From Hymenobacter sp. J193 (GTDB lineage: Bacteria > Bacteroidota > Bacteroidia > Cytophagales > Hymenobacteraceae), in assembly GCF_024700075.1 (NCBI RefSeq), contig NZ_JAJONE010000001.1:2446001-2510000 (forward strand): DNA of 64,000 bases, in the 5' to 3' direction. Positions 37,263-46,372 of this stretch are shown here, piece by piece. The notes beneath the pieces are model-generated. The model was given only the letters and a program-made list of their open reading frames with translations. It made no database searches and was not told the origin of the DNA. Position numbers and translations under genes: made by a program. The first letter of the stretch is position 1, and each line of letters opens with the position of its first letter.

Positions 37263-39707
37263 CTAGCTCTGCACCGCCCGTAGTACGTCGGCAAACACGC
37301 CCGAAGCGGTTACTTCGGCACCGGCGCCGGCACCCTTGATGACGAGGGGCTGCTCCACGTAGCGGTTGGTGTAGAAAAGCACGGCGTTGTCCTTGCCCTG
37401 GAGCGAGTATAAATCGTGGCTGGGCGCTACTGCCTGGAGGCCCACGCGGGCTTGTCCATCGGCAAAGCTGGCTACAAAACGCAGCTTTTTGCCTTCGGCC
37501 GCCGCCGCGTCGTACAGCCCCCGGAAGTGGGGCTCGTGCACGGCCAGCTGCTCGTAGAACGCGGGCACGTCGCCTTCCAGGCAGGAAGCCGGCAGGAAAG
37601 ACTCATTTTCTACGTCGCTCATTTCCAGCGGGTGGCCGGCCTCGCGGGCCAGAATCAGGATTTTGCGGGCCACGTCTACGCCCGTCAGGTCGAGGCGCGG
37701 GTCGGGCTCGGTGTAGCCTTCGTCCTGGGCCTGGCGCACTACCTCAGCGAAGGGCCGCGTGCCGTCGTAGTTATTGAACACGAAGTTGAGCGTGCCTGAC
37801 AGCACGGCCTGCATCCGCTGCACCTCGTCGCCGCTGCGCAGCAGGTCGCCCAGGGTGCCGATGATGGGCAAACCCGCGCCCACGTTGGTTTCAAACAGGA
37901 AATGGGTGTTGAACTCCTGGGCCAGGGACTTCAGGCGGGCGTAGTTCTGGTACTCTGAGGAGGCTGCCACCTTGTTGCAGGCTACCACAGCCACGCTTTT
38001 TGCCAGCAGCCCGGCGTACACCTGGGCCACGTCGGCGCTGGCCGTCACGTCCACGAACACCGTGTTGCGCAGGTTCAGGGCCAGCAACTGCTCGGTAAGC
38101 TTCGACAGATCCAGCGGCTGCCCGGCTTCCAGGGCGGCCTGCCAGCTGCTGAGGTCGATGCCTTCCTCGTCGAGCACAAACTGCTTGCTGGTAGCCAGAC
38201 CCACTACGCGCAGGTTCAGGCGCAGCTTTTCGCGCAGCCAAGCTTGCTGCCGGCTGAGCTGCTCCAGCAGCTTGCGGCCCACGTTGCCCACGCCCGTCAC
38301 CACCACGTTCACTTGGCGCGTGGTGGCCTCAAAGAAGGTTTCGTGCAGCACGTTGATGGCCTTGCGCACGTCCTGCTGGCGAATTACGGTGGAAATGTTC
38401 TTCTCCGAGGAGCCTTGGGCAATGGCCCGGATATTCACCCCGTTCTGGCCCAGCGCCCCAAACATGCGCCCACTGATGCCGGGGTGGTTTTTCATTTGCT
38501 CGCCCACCAGTGCCACAATGGCCAAGTCATCTTCCCGGTCAAGCGGGTCGAGGCGGCCGGCCTGGATTTCTGGGGCAAATTCCTCGTTGGCTGCCTGCTG
38601 GGCACGGGCCGCCTCGGGCGCACTCACGGCCACGCAGATGGAGTGCTCGGAGGAGCTTTGGGTGATGAGAATAACGTTGACTTCTTCCCGGGCCAGGGCC
38701 GCAAACAGCCGCCGCGAAAAACCCGGAATGCCCACCATGCCGCTGCCTTCGAGCCGCAGCAAAGCCACCGGCCCAATGCTCGACAGGCCCCGCACAAAGG
38801 CATGGTTGGCCGGCGAGGCCACTTCCACCAGCGTGCCCGCATCCTCGGGCGCGAAGGTGTTCTTGATCCAGAGCGGAATTCCCGAGCGCATCACCGGCTG
38901 AATGGTGGGCGGATACAGCACCTTGGCCCCGAAGTGGGAGAGTTCCATAGCCTCCTGGTAGGAGATGCGCGGGATGGTGCGGGCAGCGCGCACCAGGCGC
39001 GGGTCGGCTGTCATCATGCCGCTCACGTCGGTCCAGATTTCGAGCTGCGTGGCGTCCAGTGCGCCGGCAAAAATGGCAGCGGTATAGTCGGAGCCGCCGC
39101 GGCCCAGGGTGGTGGTGCTGCCATCGGGGGCTGAGGCCACAAAGCCGGGCGCCACATACAGCGGCGCACCGGCCTCCTGCACGGCCGCCTGAATGCGGGC
39201 GTTGGTGGCACCGAAGTCCACGGTGGCGTGGCCATATTTCGTGTCGGTACGGATAAGCTGCCGGCTGTCGAGCCACTGATGCGCCGCGCCCCGAGCTGCC
39301 AGGCCCGCCGCTACTATCTTAGAGGAGAGCAGCTCCCCGTAGCTCACCAGCTTATCGAGGCTGCGGTTGGACAGCTCACCCAGGGCAAAAATTCCGTCGC
39401 AGATGCTTTCCAGCTCGTTGCAGTGGGTTTTGACGGCACTGAGCACGGCGCTTTGGCCCGTGATGGGCAGCAGTTCGCGCACCACGGCCAGGTGGCGCTG
39501 CTCCAGCTCCTGCAGCTGCTCGCGGTAGCCGGCATCGGCCGCGGCGGCGCGGCGGCCGGCCGCAATCAGGGCATCCGTTACGCCGCCCAGCGCCGATACC
39601 ACTACCACCGTGGGCTGCTGCCGGGCAGCGGCCTCGGCGAGGTCCAGCACCCGCCCGATGTTGGCGGCCGTCGCCACCGACGAGCCCCCGAATTTCAAAA
39701 CCTGCAT
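37263..39707 (-). CDS. thrA: Bifunctional aspartokinase / homoserine dehydrogenase I
   Basis: A fusion of ~814 residues. The N-terminal aspartokinase starts MQVLKFGGSSVATAANIGRV and contains the GRGGSDYTAA and EIWTDVSGMM motifs. The central region holds tandem ACT domains (around VGIPGFSRRLFAALAREEVN and HPGISGRMFGALGQNGVNIR). The C-terminal homoserine dehydrogenase carries VVTGVGNVGRKLLEQL and the catalytic NVGAGLPIIGTLGDLLRSGD. It performs the first and third steps from aspartate to homoserine. ATGs at 39722 and 39731 are alternatives; 39707 fits homologues best. A threonine/isoleucine leader peptide precedes it. Confidence 0.93.
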   Translation of the reverse strand: MQVLKFGGSSVATAANIGRVLDLAEAAARQQPTVVVVSALGGVTDALIAAGRRAAAADAGYREQLQELEQRHLAVVRELLPITGQSAVLSAVKTHCNELESICDGIFALGELSNRSLDKLVSYGELLSSKIVAAGLAARGAAHQWLDSRQLIRTDTKYGHATVDFGATNARIQAAVQEAGAPLYVAPGFVASAPDGSTTTLGRGGSDYTAAIFAGALDATQLEIWTDVSGMMTADPRLVRAARTIPRISYQEAMELSHFGAKVLYPPTIQPVMRSGIPLWIKNTFAPEDAGTLVEVASPANHAFVRGLSSIGPVALLRLEGSGMVGIPGFSRRLFAALAREEVNVILITQSSSEHSICVAVSAPEAARAQQAANEEFAPEIQAGRLDPLDREDDLAIVALVGEQMKNHPGISGRMFGALGQNGVNIRAIAQGSSEKNISTVIRQQDVRKAINVLHETFFEATTRQVNVVVTGVGNVGRKLLEQLSRQQAWLREKLRLNLRVVGLATSKQFVLDEEGIDLSSWQAALEAGQPLDLSKLTEQLLALNLRNTVFVDVTASADVAQVYAGLLAKSVAVVACNKVAASSEYQNYARLKSLAQEFNTHFLFETNVGAGLPIIGTLGDLLRSGDEVQRMQAVLSGTLNFVFNNYDGTRPFAEVVRQAQDEGYTEPDPRLDLTGVDVARKILILAREAGHPLEMSDVENESFLPASCLEGDVPAFYEQLAVHEPHFRGLYDAAAAEGKKLRFVASFADGQARVGLQAVAPSHDLYSLQGKDNAVLFYTNRYVEQPLVIKGAGAGAEVTASGVFADVLRAVQS

Positions 39708-39732
39708 AGCCTCTGGCTTCATAATGGACAAG

Positions 39733-39787
39733 AAAAAACCCGCTTCGCGGCGGCAGCTCCTGGGGCGGGGCTTACCGGCGAGGCGGG
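39733..39787 (-). terminator. Candidate attenuator terminator upstream of thrA
   Basis: On the minus strand, arm 39787-39778 (CCCGCCTCGC) pairs with 39748-39739 (GCGAAGCGGG) with one mismatch, followed directly by TTTTTTC. It lies between the leader-peptide stop and the thrA start. The palindrome CCCGCTAGCGGG (39820-39831) overlapping the leader stop codon, and AACCCGCT within the last leader codons, could pair with the terminator 3' arm as an alternative fold. Confidence 0.65.
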
Positions 39788-39823
39788 CGGCGAATCAAGG
39801 GTGAAAGAGGATTCCGCGGCCCG

Positions 39824-39913
39824 CTAGCGGGTTGTAATCACAGTTGTCCCGGTGCCAATCGTGAAGATTGGCCGTGCGTGGAAGAAAGCCTGAATAGCAC
39901 GAAGCGGGGCCAT
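39824..39913 (-). CDS. thrL: Threonine operon leader peptide
   Basis: A 29-residue reading frame, too short for normal gene calls. Its last 12 residues read TIGTGTTVITTR: six Thr, two Ile and one Val, in a run that mirrors ThrL of enteric bacteria by composition rather than sequence. It ends 117 bp before thrA and is followed by a GC-rich hairpin with six T. A ribosome slowed at these codons when charged tRNA-Thr or tRNA-Ile is scarce would favour an anti-terminator. The ATG at 39913 follows a promoter-like box by 20 bp; a longer version of the same frame exists but seems less likely. Confidence 0.6.
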   Translation of the reverse strand: MAPLRAIQAFFHARPIFTIGTGTTVITTR

Positions 39914-39933
39914 GAATGCGGGGTTGATGGCCG

Positions 39934-39962
39934 CAAAGTAGAAACCTTTTCTACACCGCAAA
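39934..39962 (-). promoter_or_regulatory. Candidate thr operon promoter
   Basis: On the minus strand, TTTG (39962-39959) is followed after 18 bp by TACTTTG (39940-39934), close to the Bacteroidota TTTG-N19-TAnnTTTG layout but one base short in the -7 box. Transcription would start ~10-15 bp before the leader ATG. Confidence 0.45.
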
Positions 39963-40243
39963 GGCTTTCGTATAAAATTATCTACGATTTCTACCGCCTG
40001 GTTTCTGGCGTCAATTAGTGGCCTGAAGCGGATTTTATCTGCATAGCTTTTTTGGTGTTTCAGCTGATTATCAGCTATTCGGCAAACTAACCGGGTTCGT
40101 CCGCCTGGAACAACCCCGCAGCCCGGATTACTATGGCTAGAAGACAACAGTAGATTTTTTTGGCTGGCAAGGTCCACATCGGGCAACGGGCAGCGGCTTA
40201 GCGCTCAGGTTTTTCGGAGTATATATCGTCGGCGGCGTTTGCG
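39963..40243. other. Intergenic stretch between thr leader and prfA promoter
   Basis: It is AT-richer than the genes on either side (for example TTCGTATAAAATTATCTACG near 39968). No gene, repeat of the window's families or clear hairpin was found. Upstream activator sites for the divergent thr and prfA promoters could be here but I see none I can name. Confidence 0.4.
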
Positions 40244-40251
40244 TACCTTTG
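40244..40251 (+). promoter_or_regulatory. TAnnTTTG -7 element of the prfA promoter
   Basis: TACCTTTG, an exact match to the Bacteroidota -7 box, lies 27 bp before the prfA start. A -33 TTTG at the expected distance is not obvious. Confidence 0.55.
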
Positions 40252-40278
40252 CACTCCCAATACATTTTCAGAAGAGAG

Positions 40279-41349
40279 ATGCTAGATAAACTGGAGGCCA
40301 TTCAACGGCGCTTTGAGGACGTGAGCGAGCAGCTCACCCAGCCCGACGCCATGAGCGACATGAAGCGCTTCAAGGCCCTCAATAAAGAATACAAGGACCT
40401 GGGCAAAATCGTGACCGAGTACAAGGCCTACCAGAACGTGCTGGCCAACATCGACAACGCCAAGGAGGTCATTTCCACCGAAAAGGACGAGGACTTTCGC
40501 CAGATGGCCAAGGACGAGCTGGAAACGCTCTACCCCGAGCAGGAACGCCTGGAAACCTACATCAAGGAGCTGCTGATTCCCAAAGACCCCAACGACAGCA
40601 AGGACGTCATCATGGAAATCCGGGCCGGGGCCGGGGGCGACGAGGCCGCCATCTTCGCCGGCGACCTGCAGCGCATGTACATGCGCTACGCCGAGCGCAA
40701 CGGCCTGAAAATGGACTTGATTGACGCCACCGAAGGCACCAGCGGGGGCTACAAGGAAATTATCCTGGCCGTGAAGGGCGAGGACGTGTACGGCAAGCTC
40801 AAGTTTGAGTCGGGCGTGCACCGCGTGCAGCGTGTGCCGGCCACCGAAACCCAGGGCCGCATCCACACTTCGGTAGCCTCCATCGTGGTGATGCCGGAAG
40901 CCGAGGAGCTGGACGTGCAGATCGACATGAACGACGTGCGCAAGGACCTGTTTATGTCGTCGGGCCCCGGCGGGCAGTCGGTAAACACCACGTACTCGGC
41001 CGTGCGCCTCACCCACTTGCCCACCGGCCTGGTGGCCCAGTGCCAGGACCAGAAGTCCCAGCTTAAAAACTTCGACAAGGCCCTACAGGTGCTTCGCTCG
41101 CGGATTTATGAGATTGAGCTGGCCAAGAAAAACGAAGCTGAAGGCGCCCAGCGCAAGAGCATGATTGGCGGCGGCGACCGGTCCGACAAAATCCGCACCT
41201 ACAACTACCCCCAGGGCCGCGTAACCGACCACCGCATCGGCTTCACGGTGTACAACCTGGCCAGCGTGATGGAAGGCAACATCGACGAGTTTGTGGAGCA
41301 GCTGCGCCTGGCCGAAAGCGCCGAGCGTCTGCAGGAAGGTGTAGGCTAG
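40279..41349 (+). CDS. prfA: Peptide chain release factor 1
   Basis: A 356-residue class I release factor. It has the GGQ loop in [20 protein letters not shown] and the N-terminal coiled domain [19 protein letters not shown]. It also has the [18 protein letters not shown] and [20 protein letters not shown] blocks of RF1; residue-level PxT anticodon text lies in the [20 protein letters not shown] region. It ends translation at UAA and UAG. The start at 40279 gives the RF1 N-terminus; an upstream start lies within the promoter. It is followed by a family repeat with a T-run. Confidence 0.95.
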   Translation: MLDKLEAIQRRFEDVSEQLTQPDAMSDMKRFKALNKEYKDLGKIVTEYKAYQNVLANIDNAKEVISTEKDEDFRQMAKDELETLYPEQERLETYIKELLIPKDPNDSKDVIMEIRAGAGGDEAAIFAGDLQRMYMRYAERNGLKMDLIDATEGTSGGYKEIILAVKGEDVYGKLKFESGVHRVQRVPATETQGRIHTSVASIVVMPEAEELDVQIDMNDVRKDLFMSSGPGGQSVNTTYSAVRLTHLPTGLVAQCQDQKSQLKNFDKALQVLRSRIYEIELAKKNEAEGAQRKSMIGGGDRSDKIRTYNYPQGRVTDHRIGFTVYNLASVMEGNIDEFVEQLRLAESAERLQEGVG

Positions 41350-41378
41350 TCGCACTAACTATTAGCTTCGGCACGTTG

Positions 41379-41467
41379 GTCATGCTGAGCGTAGCCGAAG
41401 CATCTCGCTAGTGTGGTAAATATGAGTTACTAAACTAGCAAGATGCTTCGGCTACGCTCAGCATGAC
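41379..41467. repeat. GTCATGCTGAGC-type inverted repeat, also prfA terminator
   Basis: Arms 41379-41412 and 41434-41467 match as inverted repeats at 33 of 34 positions, 21-nt loop. It is followed by GTTTTTTAT, so it can end the prfA transcript. It starts 29 bp after the prfA stop. Confidence 0.88.
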
Positions 41468-41489
41468 GTTTTTTATACGGGTTTCTTTT

Positions 41490-43001
41490 ATGCGCTTTCT
41501 CCTGCCTCTTCTCCTGATTTTCTCGGCGGCGGCCACGCTGCTGCCCGGCTGTGAGCCCAAGGAGGATCTGCTGACTACGGACCGCAACGCCAAGCTGGAG
41601 TTTTCGACGGATACGGTGCTGTTTGACACCGTATTCACGCAGGTGGGCACCGTATCCAAGCGGCTGTGGGTGTATAACCGCAATGCCCGGGCCGTGCGGG
41701 TGGAGCAGCTGCGGCTGGCCGGCAAAGCCCCCGGCACCTACTCGCTCATCATCAACGGCGACGACCAGCCAACGGCAGACGGATTGGAAATCAAGGGGAA
41801 AGACAGCGTGCAGATCCTGGTGAAAGCCGTGCTGGGCCAGGTAGCCAAGGACAAGCCCTTTCTGGTGGAAGACGAGCTGCAGTTTCTTACCAATGGCAAC
41901 GAGCAGCAGGTAAAGTTGGTAGCCTACGGGCAGAACGCCTACTTCCACGCCGAAGAAACCCTGAAGTGCGACGAGGTGTGGCGCAACGACAAGCCCCACG
42001 TCATCTACGGCTACGCGCTGGTAGACAAGAACTGCCGCCTGACCATTGAAACCGGCACGCGCGTGTACAGCCACGCCGGCGCGGCCCTGGTAGTGCGCGG
42101 GCAGCTGCGCATCAACCCCGATTTGCAGCCTTCGGCCGAAATGAAGCCCGACGACCCACGGTTCGTGCGCTTTCAGGCCGACCGTCTGGAGCCGTTCTAC
42201 AACGACATTCCGGGCCAGTGGGCCGGCATTCAGCTCGACGCCAGCAGCCACGACAACGTAGTGCGCTACGCCGAAATCAAGAACGCCGCTTTCGGGCTGG
42301 TGGTCCTGAACCTCGACAACGTGGCGCCGCGCCCGGCAGTGCTGGTCGAAAACAGCATCATTAAGAACATTTCGGCGGCGGCTTTGCAGTTTGGCAGCAC
42401 CACGGCCCCGTTCGGCGGCGGCATCCTCAGCTTTTCCGGCGACGTGACGGTGAACAACTCTCTATTTACCAACTGCGGGGAGTTTGCGGTAGCGGGCTTC
42501 CAGGGCGGGCGCTACGTGCTTAACTATTGCACCGTGGCCAACTATACGCCCCAGTTCAATCGCCGCGAAACTTCCTCGCTCACTTTCTCCGATGAGCTGC
42601 CGGTGAAGGCGCCGCCGCGCCGCGTGAGCCCTGAGGTAACGGTGCGCAACAGCATTGTGTGGGGCTCGTTCGAGGATGAGCTATACTTCGAAAATGCCGA
42701 GCGGTACCTGGGCAATATCAGCGTTACGAACAGCCTGCTGCGCACCAAGGAGTACACTGCAACGGCCAGCAGCGCCACCAAGCCCGGCTTCGGCAACGGC
42801 GGCAACGTCCTTAATCAGGACCCCAAGTTCAGGAAAACGTACCTGAACAGCACGGCCGATAAGTTCGATTTCCGCCTCGACACGCTTTCCCCGGCCGGCA
42901 ACAAAGCCGTGCCGCTGCCCGGCCTGGAATACGACCTGCTCCGCCTGACCCGTGACCCGGCCACGCCCGACCTGGGGGCCTACGAGCGGAAAAACCCGTA
43001 A
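41490..43001 (+). CDS. Lipoprotein with right-handed parallel beta-helix
   Basis: A 503-residue lipoprotein (LLPGC lipobox, Cys near residue 21). An N-terminal immunoglobulin-like part (RNAKLEFSTDTVLFDTVF, then VRVEQLRLAGKAPGTYSLII) is followed by a beta-helix with repeated short strands (IENAAFGLVVLNLDN-like, VLVENSIIKNISAAALQFGS, VTVNNSLFTNCGEFAVAGFQ, ISVTNSLLRTKEY). Such proteins often bind surface polysaccharide or act as adhesins, but no lyase residues are visible. It ends 5 bp before the YjbQ gene. The start at 41490 skips upstream ATG/alternative starts that lie in the repeat arm. Confidence 0.75.
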   Translation: MRFLLPLLLIFSAAATLLPGCEPKEDLLTTDRNAKLEFSTDTVLFDTVFTQVGTVSKRLWVYNRNARAVRVEQLRLAGKAPGTYSLIINGDDQPTADGLEIKGKDSVQILVKAVLGQVAKDKPFLVEDELQFLTNGNEQQVKLVAYGQNAYFHAEETLKCDEVWRNDKPHVIYGYALVDKNCRLTIETGTRVYSHAGAALVVRGQLRINPDLQPSAEMKPDDPRFVRFQADRLEPFYNDIPGQWAGIQLDASSHDNVVRYAEIKNAAFGLVVLNLDNVAPRPAVLVENSIIKNISAAALQFGSTTAPFGGGILSFSGDVTVNNSLFTNCGEFAVAGFQGGRYVLNYCTVANYTPQFNRRETSSLTFSDELPVKAPPRRVSPEVTVRNSIVWGSFEDELYFENAERYLGNISVTNSLLRTKEYTATASSATKPGFGNGGNVLNQDPKFRKTYLNSTADKFDFRLDTLSPAGNKAVPLPGLEYDLLRLTRDPATPDLGAYERKNP

Positions 43002-43006
43002 GCCCG

Positions 43007-43441
43007 ATGGTGTTCATTCAGAAACGCCTGCGCCTGCCGGCCGTGCGCCGGGGCTTTCATCTGATTACCGATCTGCTGGTGGCCGAGCTACCCGAGCTGG
43101 AACAGCTGCAGGTGGGCACCGCGCACTTCTTTATCCAGCATACCTCCGCCAGCCTGAGCATCAACGAAAACGCCGACCCCACCGTGCGTCACGACTTCGA
43201 GGCTTTCTTCAACCGCGTGGTGCCCGAAAACGCGCCGTACTTCCAGCACACCCAGGAAGGCCCCGATGATATGCCGGCCCACCTCAAAGCCAGCCTGTTG
43301 GGCCATGCCGTGAGCGTACCCATCAGCCGGGGCGAGTTGGCGCTAGGCACCTGGCAGGGCATTTACCTGGGGGAGCACCGCAACCACGGCGGCCGCCGCT
43401 GGCTGGTGGCTACCTTGATGGGAGAAATAGCTCGGACATAG
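43007..43441 (+). CDS. YjbQ family protein (UPF0047)
   Basis: A 144-residue protein with the UPF0047 blocks: HFFIQHTSASLSINENADP, HTQEGPDDMPAHLKASLLG, and GTWQGIYLGEHRNHGGRRW. Members form trimers with conserved His/Asp/Arg and some show weak thiamine-phosphate synthase activity in E. coli assays; the natural role is not settled. It follows the beta-helix lipoprotein by 5 bp. Confidence 0.9.
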   Translation: MVFIQKRLRLPAVRRGFHLITDLLVAELPELEQLQVGTAHFFIQHTSASLSINENADPTVRHDFEAFFNRVVPENAPYFQHTQEGPDDMPAHLKASLLGHAVSVPISRGELALGTWQGIYLGEHRNHGGRRWLVATLMGEIART

Positions 43442-43537
43442 CGCCGCTGAAGGCTCTGGTGCGGCTAAATGCTTTGTTTCCAGTGGGCCGCCTGCAGCGG
43501 TTTTGCGTATAGAGACAACCATCTGCTGGTTTGCCTC

Positions 43538-44119
43538 ATGTTTGCTGCTCTGTTTTCGTCTGCTAAAGCTGCTTTCAGCGCTGCCCTTTACGCGGCGTTG
43601 CTGTTGAGTGCGTGCAGCGCAGCTCCGGCCGAGGAAGATGTTGCCAAGGAAGTCAGGAGCAAGCGAGCAGTTGCCCGGCGGGAGGTGTATGCTGGCCCAA
43701 CGGCGCTGCCTACCCGCACCCTGCGCATCACCAACGATACGCTGGCCGGTGACCCGTTCGGGCAGGAGCTGACGGTGGAGCAACTGGTAGCAGCCGGGGC
43801 CCGCGTAGCTGCCCGCAAGCCTTTCCAGAACCGCCACGTGCCCGGGCAAACCGATACGATTGTGGTGCTGCGCCACCAGGGAAACGTATTTGCGTTTTAC
43901 CGCACGCCGGAGAAAGACCTGCTGCAGGATGCCAGCGTTACCAACTTTCAGCCCGCCTACGGCCAGCGCCTGAAGCGCCGTCTGCAAAAGGCCCACCGCG
44001 CCAGCCGCCAGTCCATTGATAAGGTCCGAATCGGGGACACCGAGCGGGCCAACTACGTATCGGTGACGTTCCAGCAGGGCCGCCTGAGTGCGGTACACGT
44101 GGAGCCGTACGTGGATTAA
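43538..44119 (+). CDS. Hypothetical lipoprotein
   Basis: A 193-residue lipoprotein (ALLLSACSAAP lipobox). The mature part is basic and beta-rich (RTLRITNDTLAGDPF, DTIVVLRHQGNVFAFYRTP). No family recognised. The start at 43538 puts a proper signal sequence first. It converges on the lipoprotein gene at 44128-44694, an unrelated lipoprotein. Confidence 0.6.
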   Translation: MFAALFSSAKAAFSAALYAALLLSACSAAPAEEDVAKEVRSKRAVARREVYAGPTALPTRTLRITNDTLAGDPFGQELTVEQLVAAGARVAARKPFQNRHVPGQTDTIVVLRHQGNVFAFYRTPEKDLLQDASVTNFQPAYGQRLKRRLQKAHRASRQSIDKVRIGDTERANYVSVTFQQGRLSAVHVEPYVD

Positions 44120-44127
44120 GTACGAAG

Positions 44128-44694
44128 CTACTGCACTCGGCTGCTCACCGCGTACCGTACTGAGTCGAACAAGACTAGCTTTTGCACCCCATCTACCCGG
44201 TAGCTGGCCACTTGGCCCTGCTGGCAGTGCAGCTCCAGCTTTTTGCTAGAGTACACCAGCGGGTTGTCCTGGGTAATAACGGCTTCCACGGCTACCACCT
44301 GCGGGCCGCTGGTCAACACGGTGAGCTGTCGTACTGGGTGCTCAATGCCCGGCCGACGCTGGTAGCGGCGACGTAACAGACCGTTTTCCACGGTAGAATC
44401 AACGGTATACGCGCCGCGCAACGCCGGTTTGGTGATATCGGCCTGCTGGAAAATCTGCAGCTCCTTGCTCCAGTCCAAGTGGTTTACCTGGGTGGTTTCC
44501 TCGCCGCCCGTGCGCAGACGCACCTGTTTGGTAACGCCGGGCTGCCGCTGGTTGAGCTGTTTGGCCTGGTCTTCCAGAAACGCGTTCAGCGCAAAATAGC
44601 GGGAGCGGGGCGCGGGCTGGCCGGGCGTAGTTCCGGTATCGGAGCTGCACGCCGCGGCCAGCCACGCCAAGCCCAGCAGCCACGTCTTACGCAT
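44128..44694 (-). CDS. Hypothetical lipoprotein overlapping gpmI
   Basis: A 188-residue lipoprotein (WLAAACSSD lipobox). It contains a helical NAFLEDQAKQLNQRQPGVTK stretch and beta-strand-rich C-terminus. Its start overlaps the gpmI stop by 8 bp on the same strand, so it is translationally coupled to gpmI. No known family. The pairing with a glycolytic gene is probably incidental. Confidence 0.65.
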   Translation of the reverse strand: MRKTWLLGLAWLAAACSSDTGTTPGQPAPRSRYFALNAFLEDQAKQLNQRQPGVTKQVRLRTGGEETTQVNHLDWSKELQIFQQADITKPALRGAYTVDSTVENGLLRRRYQRRPGIEHPVRQLTVLTSGPQVVAVEAVITQDNPLVYSSKKLELHCQQGQVASYRVDGVQKLVLFDSVRYAVSSRVQ

Positions 44695-46234
44695 TCGGGC
44701 TGGTTTGGGGTTGGAGCAGGCTTACGCCACTCATTTCCTCCGGCTGCGGCAGGCCCATCAGCTGCAATACCGTGGGCGCGATGTCGCCGAGCTTGCCATT
44801 GTTCAGCGCGCCGCGGTAGTCGTTGTCGGCCAGGATGCAGGGTACCAGGTTGGTGGTGTGGGCCGTGTTGGGTGTGCCGTCGGGGTTCACCATCATGTCG
44901 GCGTTACCGTGGTCGGCAATGATGATGCAGGCGTAGTTGCTGGCCAGGGCGGCCTCAATTACGTCGTGGGTGCAGGTGTCCACGGTTTCCACGGCCTTCA
45001 CGGCAGCCTCAAACACACCGGTGTGGCCTACCATGTCGGGGTTGGCGAAGTTAAGCACAATGAAGTCGGCCGATCTGGCCTGCAGCTCTGGCACCAGGGC
45101 GTCGCGCAGCTCGTAGGCACTCATTTCAGGCTGCAGATCGTAGGTGGCCACTTTGGGCGAGGCGCGCATGATGCGGGTTTCGCCGGCAAACTCTACCTCA
45201 CGGCCACCCGAGAAGAAGAACGTGACGTGCGGGTACTTTTCCGTCTCAGCCATGCGAATCTGCTTTTTGCCGTTGGCAGCCAGCACTTCGCCCAGGGTCT
45301 GGTCGAGGTTGTCCTTCTCGAAAATCGGCGTGACGCCCACAAATGTGGCGTCGTAGTTCGTCATGGTGAGGTAGTGCAGGTTCAGCCGGTGCATGTTGAA
45401 GGCGTGAAAATCCTGCTGGGTGAGGGCCTGCGTGATTTCGCGCCCCCGGTCGGTGCGGAAGTTAAAGCACAGCACCACGTCGCCTTCCTGAATGGTGGCC
45501 AGCGGCAGCCCATCGGCGCCCACCTTCACAATAGGCTTCAGGAATTCGTCGGTCAGGCCCGCCTTGTAGGAGTCGAGCATGCTCTGAATCAGGTTCTGGG
45601 AAGGCGTGCCCTTGCCGTTCACCAGCAAGTCGTAGGCTTCTTTTACCCGCTCCCAGCGGTTGTCGCGGTCCATGGCGTAGTAGCGCCCCACAATGGACGC
45701 AATTTTGCCGCTGGCCCCGCGCTGCAGGTGCTGCTCCAGGTCGTTCACGTAGCTCACGCCGCCCTTGGGGTCGGTGTCGCGGCCGTCGGTGAAGGCGTGG
45801 ATAAAGACGTTGTGCACGTCGGCGTCGTGGGCCAGGGTGCAGAGGGCTTTCAGGTGCTCTATATGGGAGTGCACGCCCCCATCCGACAGCAGCCCGATGT
45901 AGTGCACGTTTTTACCGTTGGTGCGAGCGTAGTCGAATGCTTTGGTGAGAGCCGGCATGGAGCCCAGCTTCCGCTCCCGGATGGATTTGTTGATGCGCAC
46001 CAGATCCTGGTATACCACGCGGCCGGCTCCAATGTTCATGTGGCCCACCTCGGAATTGCCCATCTGCCCATCCGGCAGGCCTACTGCTTCGCCCGAGGCC
46101 TGGAGCTTACTGTGCGGAAACCGCTGAAACAACGAATCAACGTACGGCGTGCGTGCTTTTGCAATGGCCGAAACTTCCGGGTTAGTGCCCAGGCCCCACC
46201 CGTCCAGAATTACCAACAGTACCTGTTTATTCAT
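44687..46234 (-). CDS. gpmI: 2,3-bisphosphoglycerate-independent phosphoglycerate mutase
   Basis: A 515-residue alkaline-phosphatase-superfamily enzyme. It starts MNKQVLLVILDGWGLG (metal Asp12) and carries the phosphoserine motif GNSEVGHMNIGAG, FIHAFTDGRDTDP, and metal-binding blocks NFANPDMVGHTGVFEAAVKA and IIADHGNADMMV. It interconverts 3- and 2-phosphoglycerate. The ATG at 46234 lies only 4 bp after a TATCTTTG promoter box, which implies a leaderless or nearly leaderless mRNA. Upstream in-frame starts would lie beyond the promoter. Confidence 0.95.
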   Translation of the reverse strand: MNKQVLLVILDGWGLGTNPEVSAIAKARTPYVDSLFQRFPHSKLQASGEAVGLPDGQMGNSEVGHMNIGAGRVVYQDLVRINKSIRERKLGSMPALTKAFDYARTNGKNVHYIGLLSDGGVHSHIEHLKALCTLAHDADVHNVFIHAFTDGRDTDPKGGVSYVNDLEQHLQRGASGKIASIVGRYYAMDRDNRWERVKEAYDLLVNGKGTPSQNLIQSMLDSYKAGLTDEFLKPIVKVGADGLPLATIQEGDVVLCFNFRTDRGREITQALTQQDFHAFNMHRLNLHYLTMTNYDATFVGVTPIFEKDNLDQTLGEVLAANGKKQIRMAETEKYPHVTFFFSGGREVEFAGETRIMRASPKVATYDLQPEMSAYELRDALVPELQARSADFIVLNFANPDMVGHTGVFEAAVKAVETVDTCTHDVIEAALASNYACIIIADHGNADMMVNPDGTPNTAHTTNLVPCILADNDYRGALNNGKLGDIAPTVLQLMGLPQPEEMSGVSLLQPQTSPNA

Positions 46235-46238
46235 GGTG

Positions 46239-46246
46239 CAAAGATA
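46239..46246 (-). promoter_or_regulatory. TAnnTTTG -7 element directly abutting gpmI
   Basis: TATCTTTG followed by CACC and then the ATG. Only four bases separate box and start codon. Confidence 0.6.
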
Positions 46247-46310
46247 GTGGGACGTGCTGAACCGCCGGGATTTTGTTAGTATTGTCTGTGAAGAAGAATG
46301 CCGGGTATTA

Positions 46311-46343
46311 TTTGCTTCCTTGTAGGGGGTTGGCATAATTTTG
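46311..46343 (+). promoter_or_regulatory. Promoter of the DUF4783 gene
   Basis: TTTG (46311-46314), 21 bp, then TAATTTTG (46336-46343): both elements of the Bacteroidota primary-sigma promoter at correct spacing. The start codon is 30 bp downstream. Confidence 0.65.
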
Positions 46344-46372
46344 GCCTACGGCCGGGCATTCCACTGTTAGAT

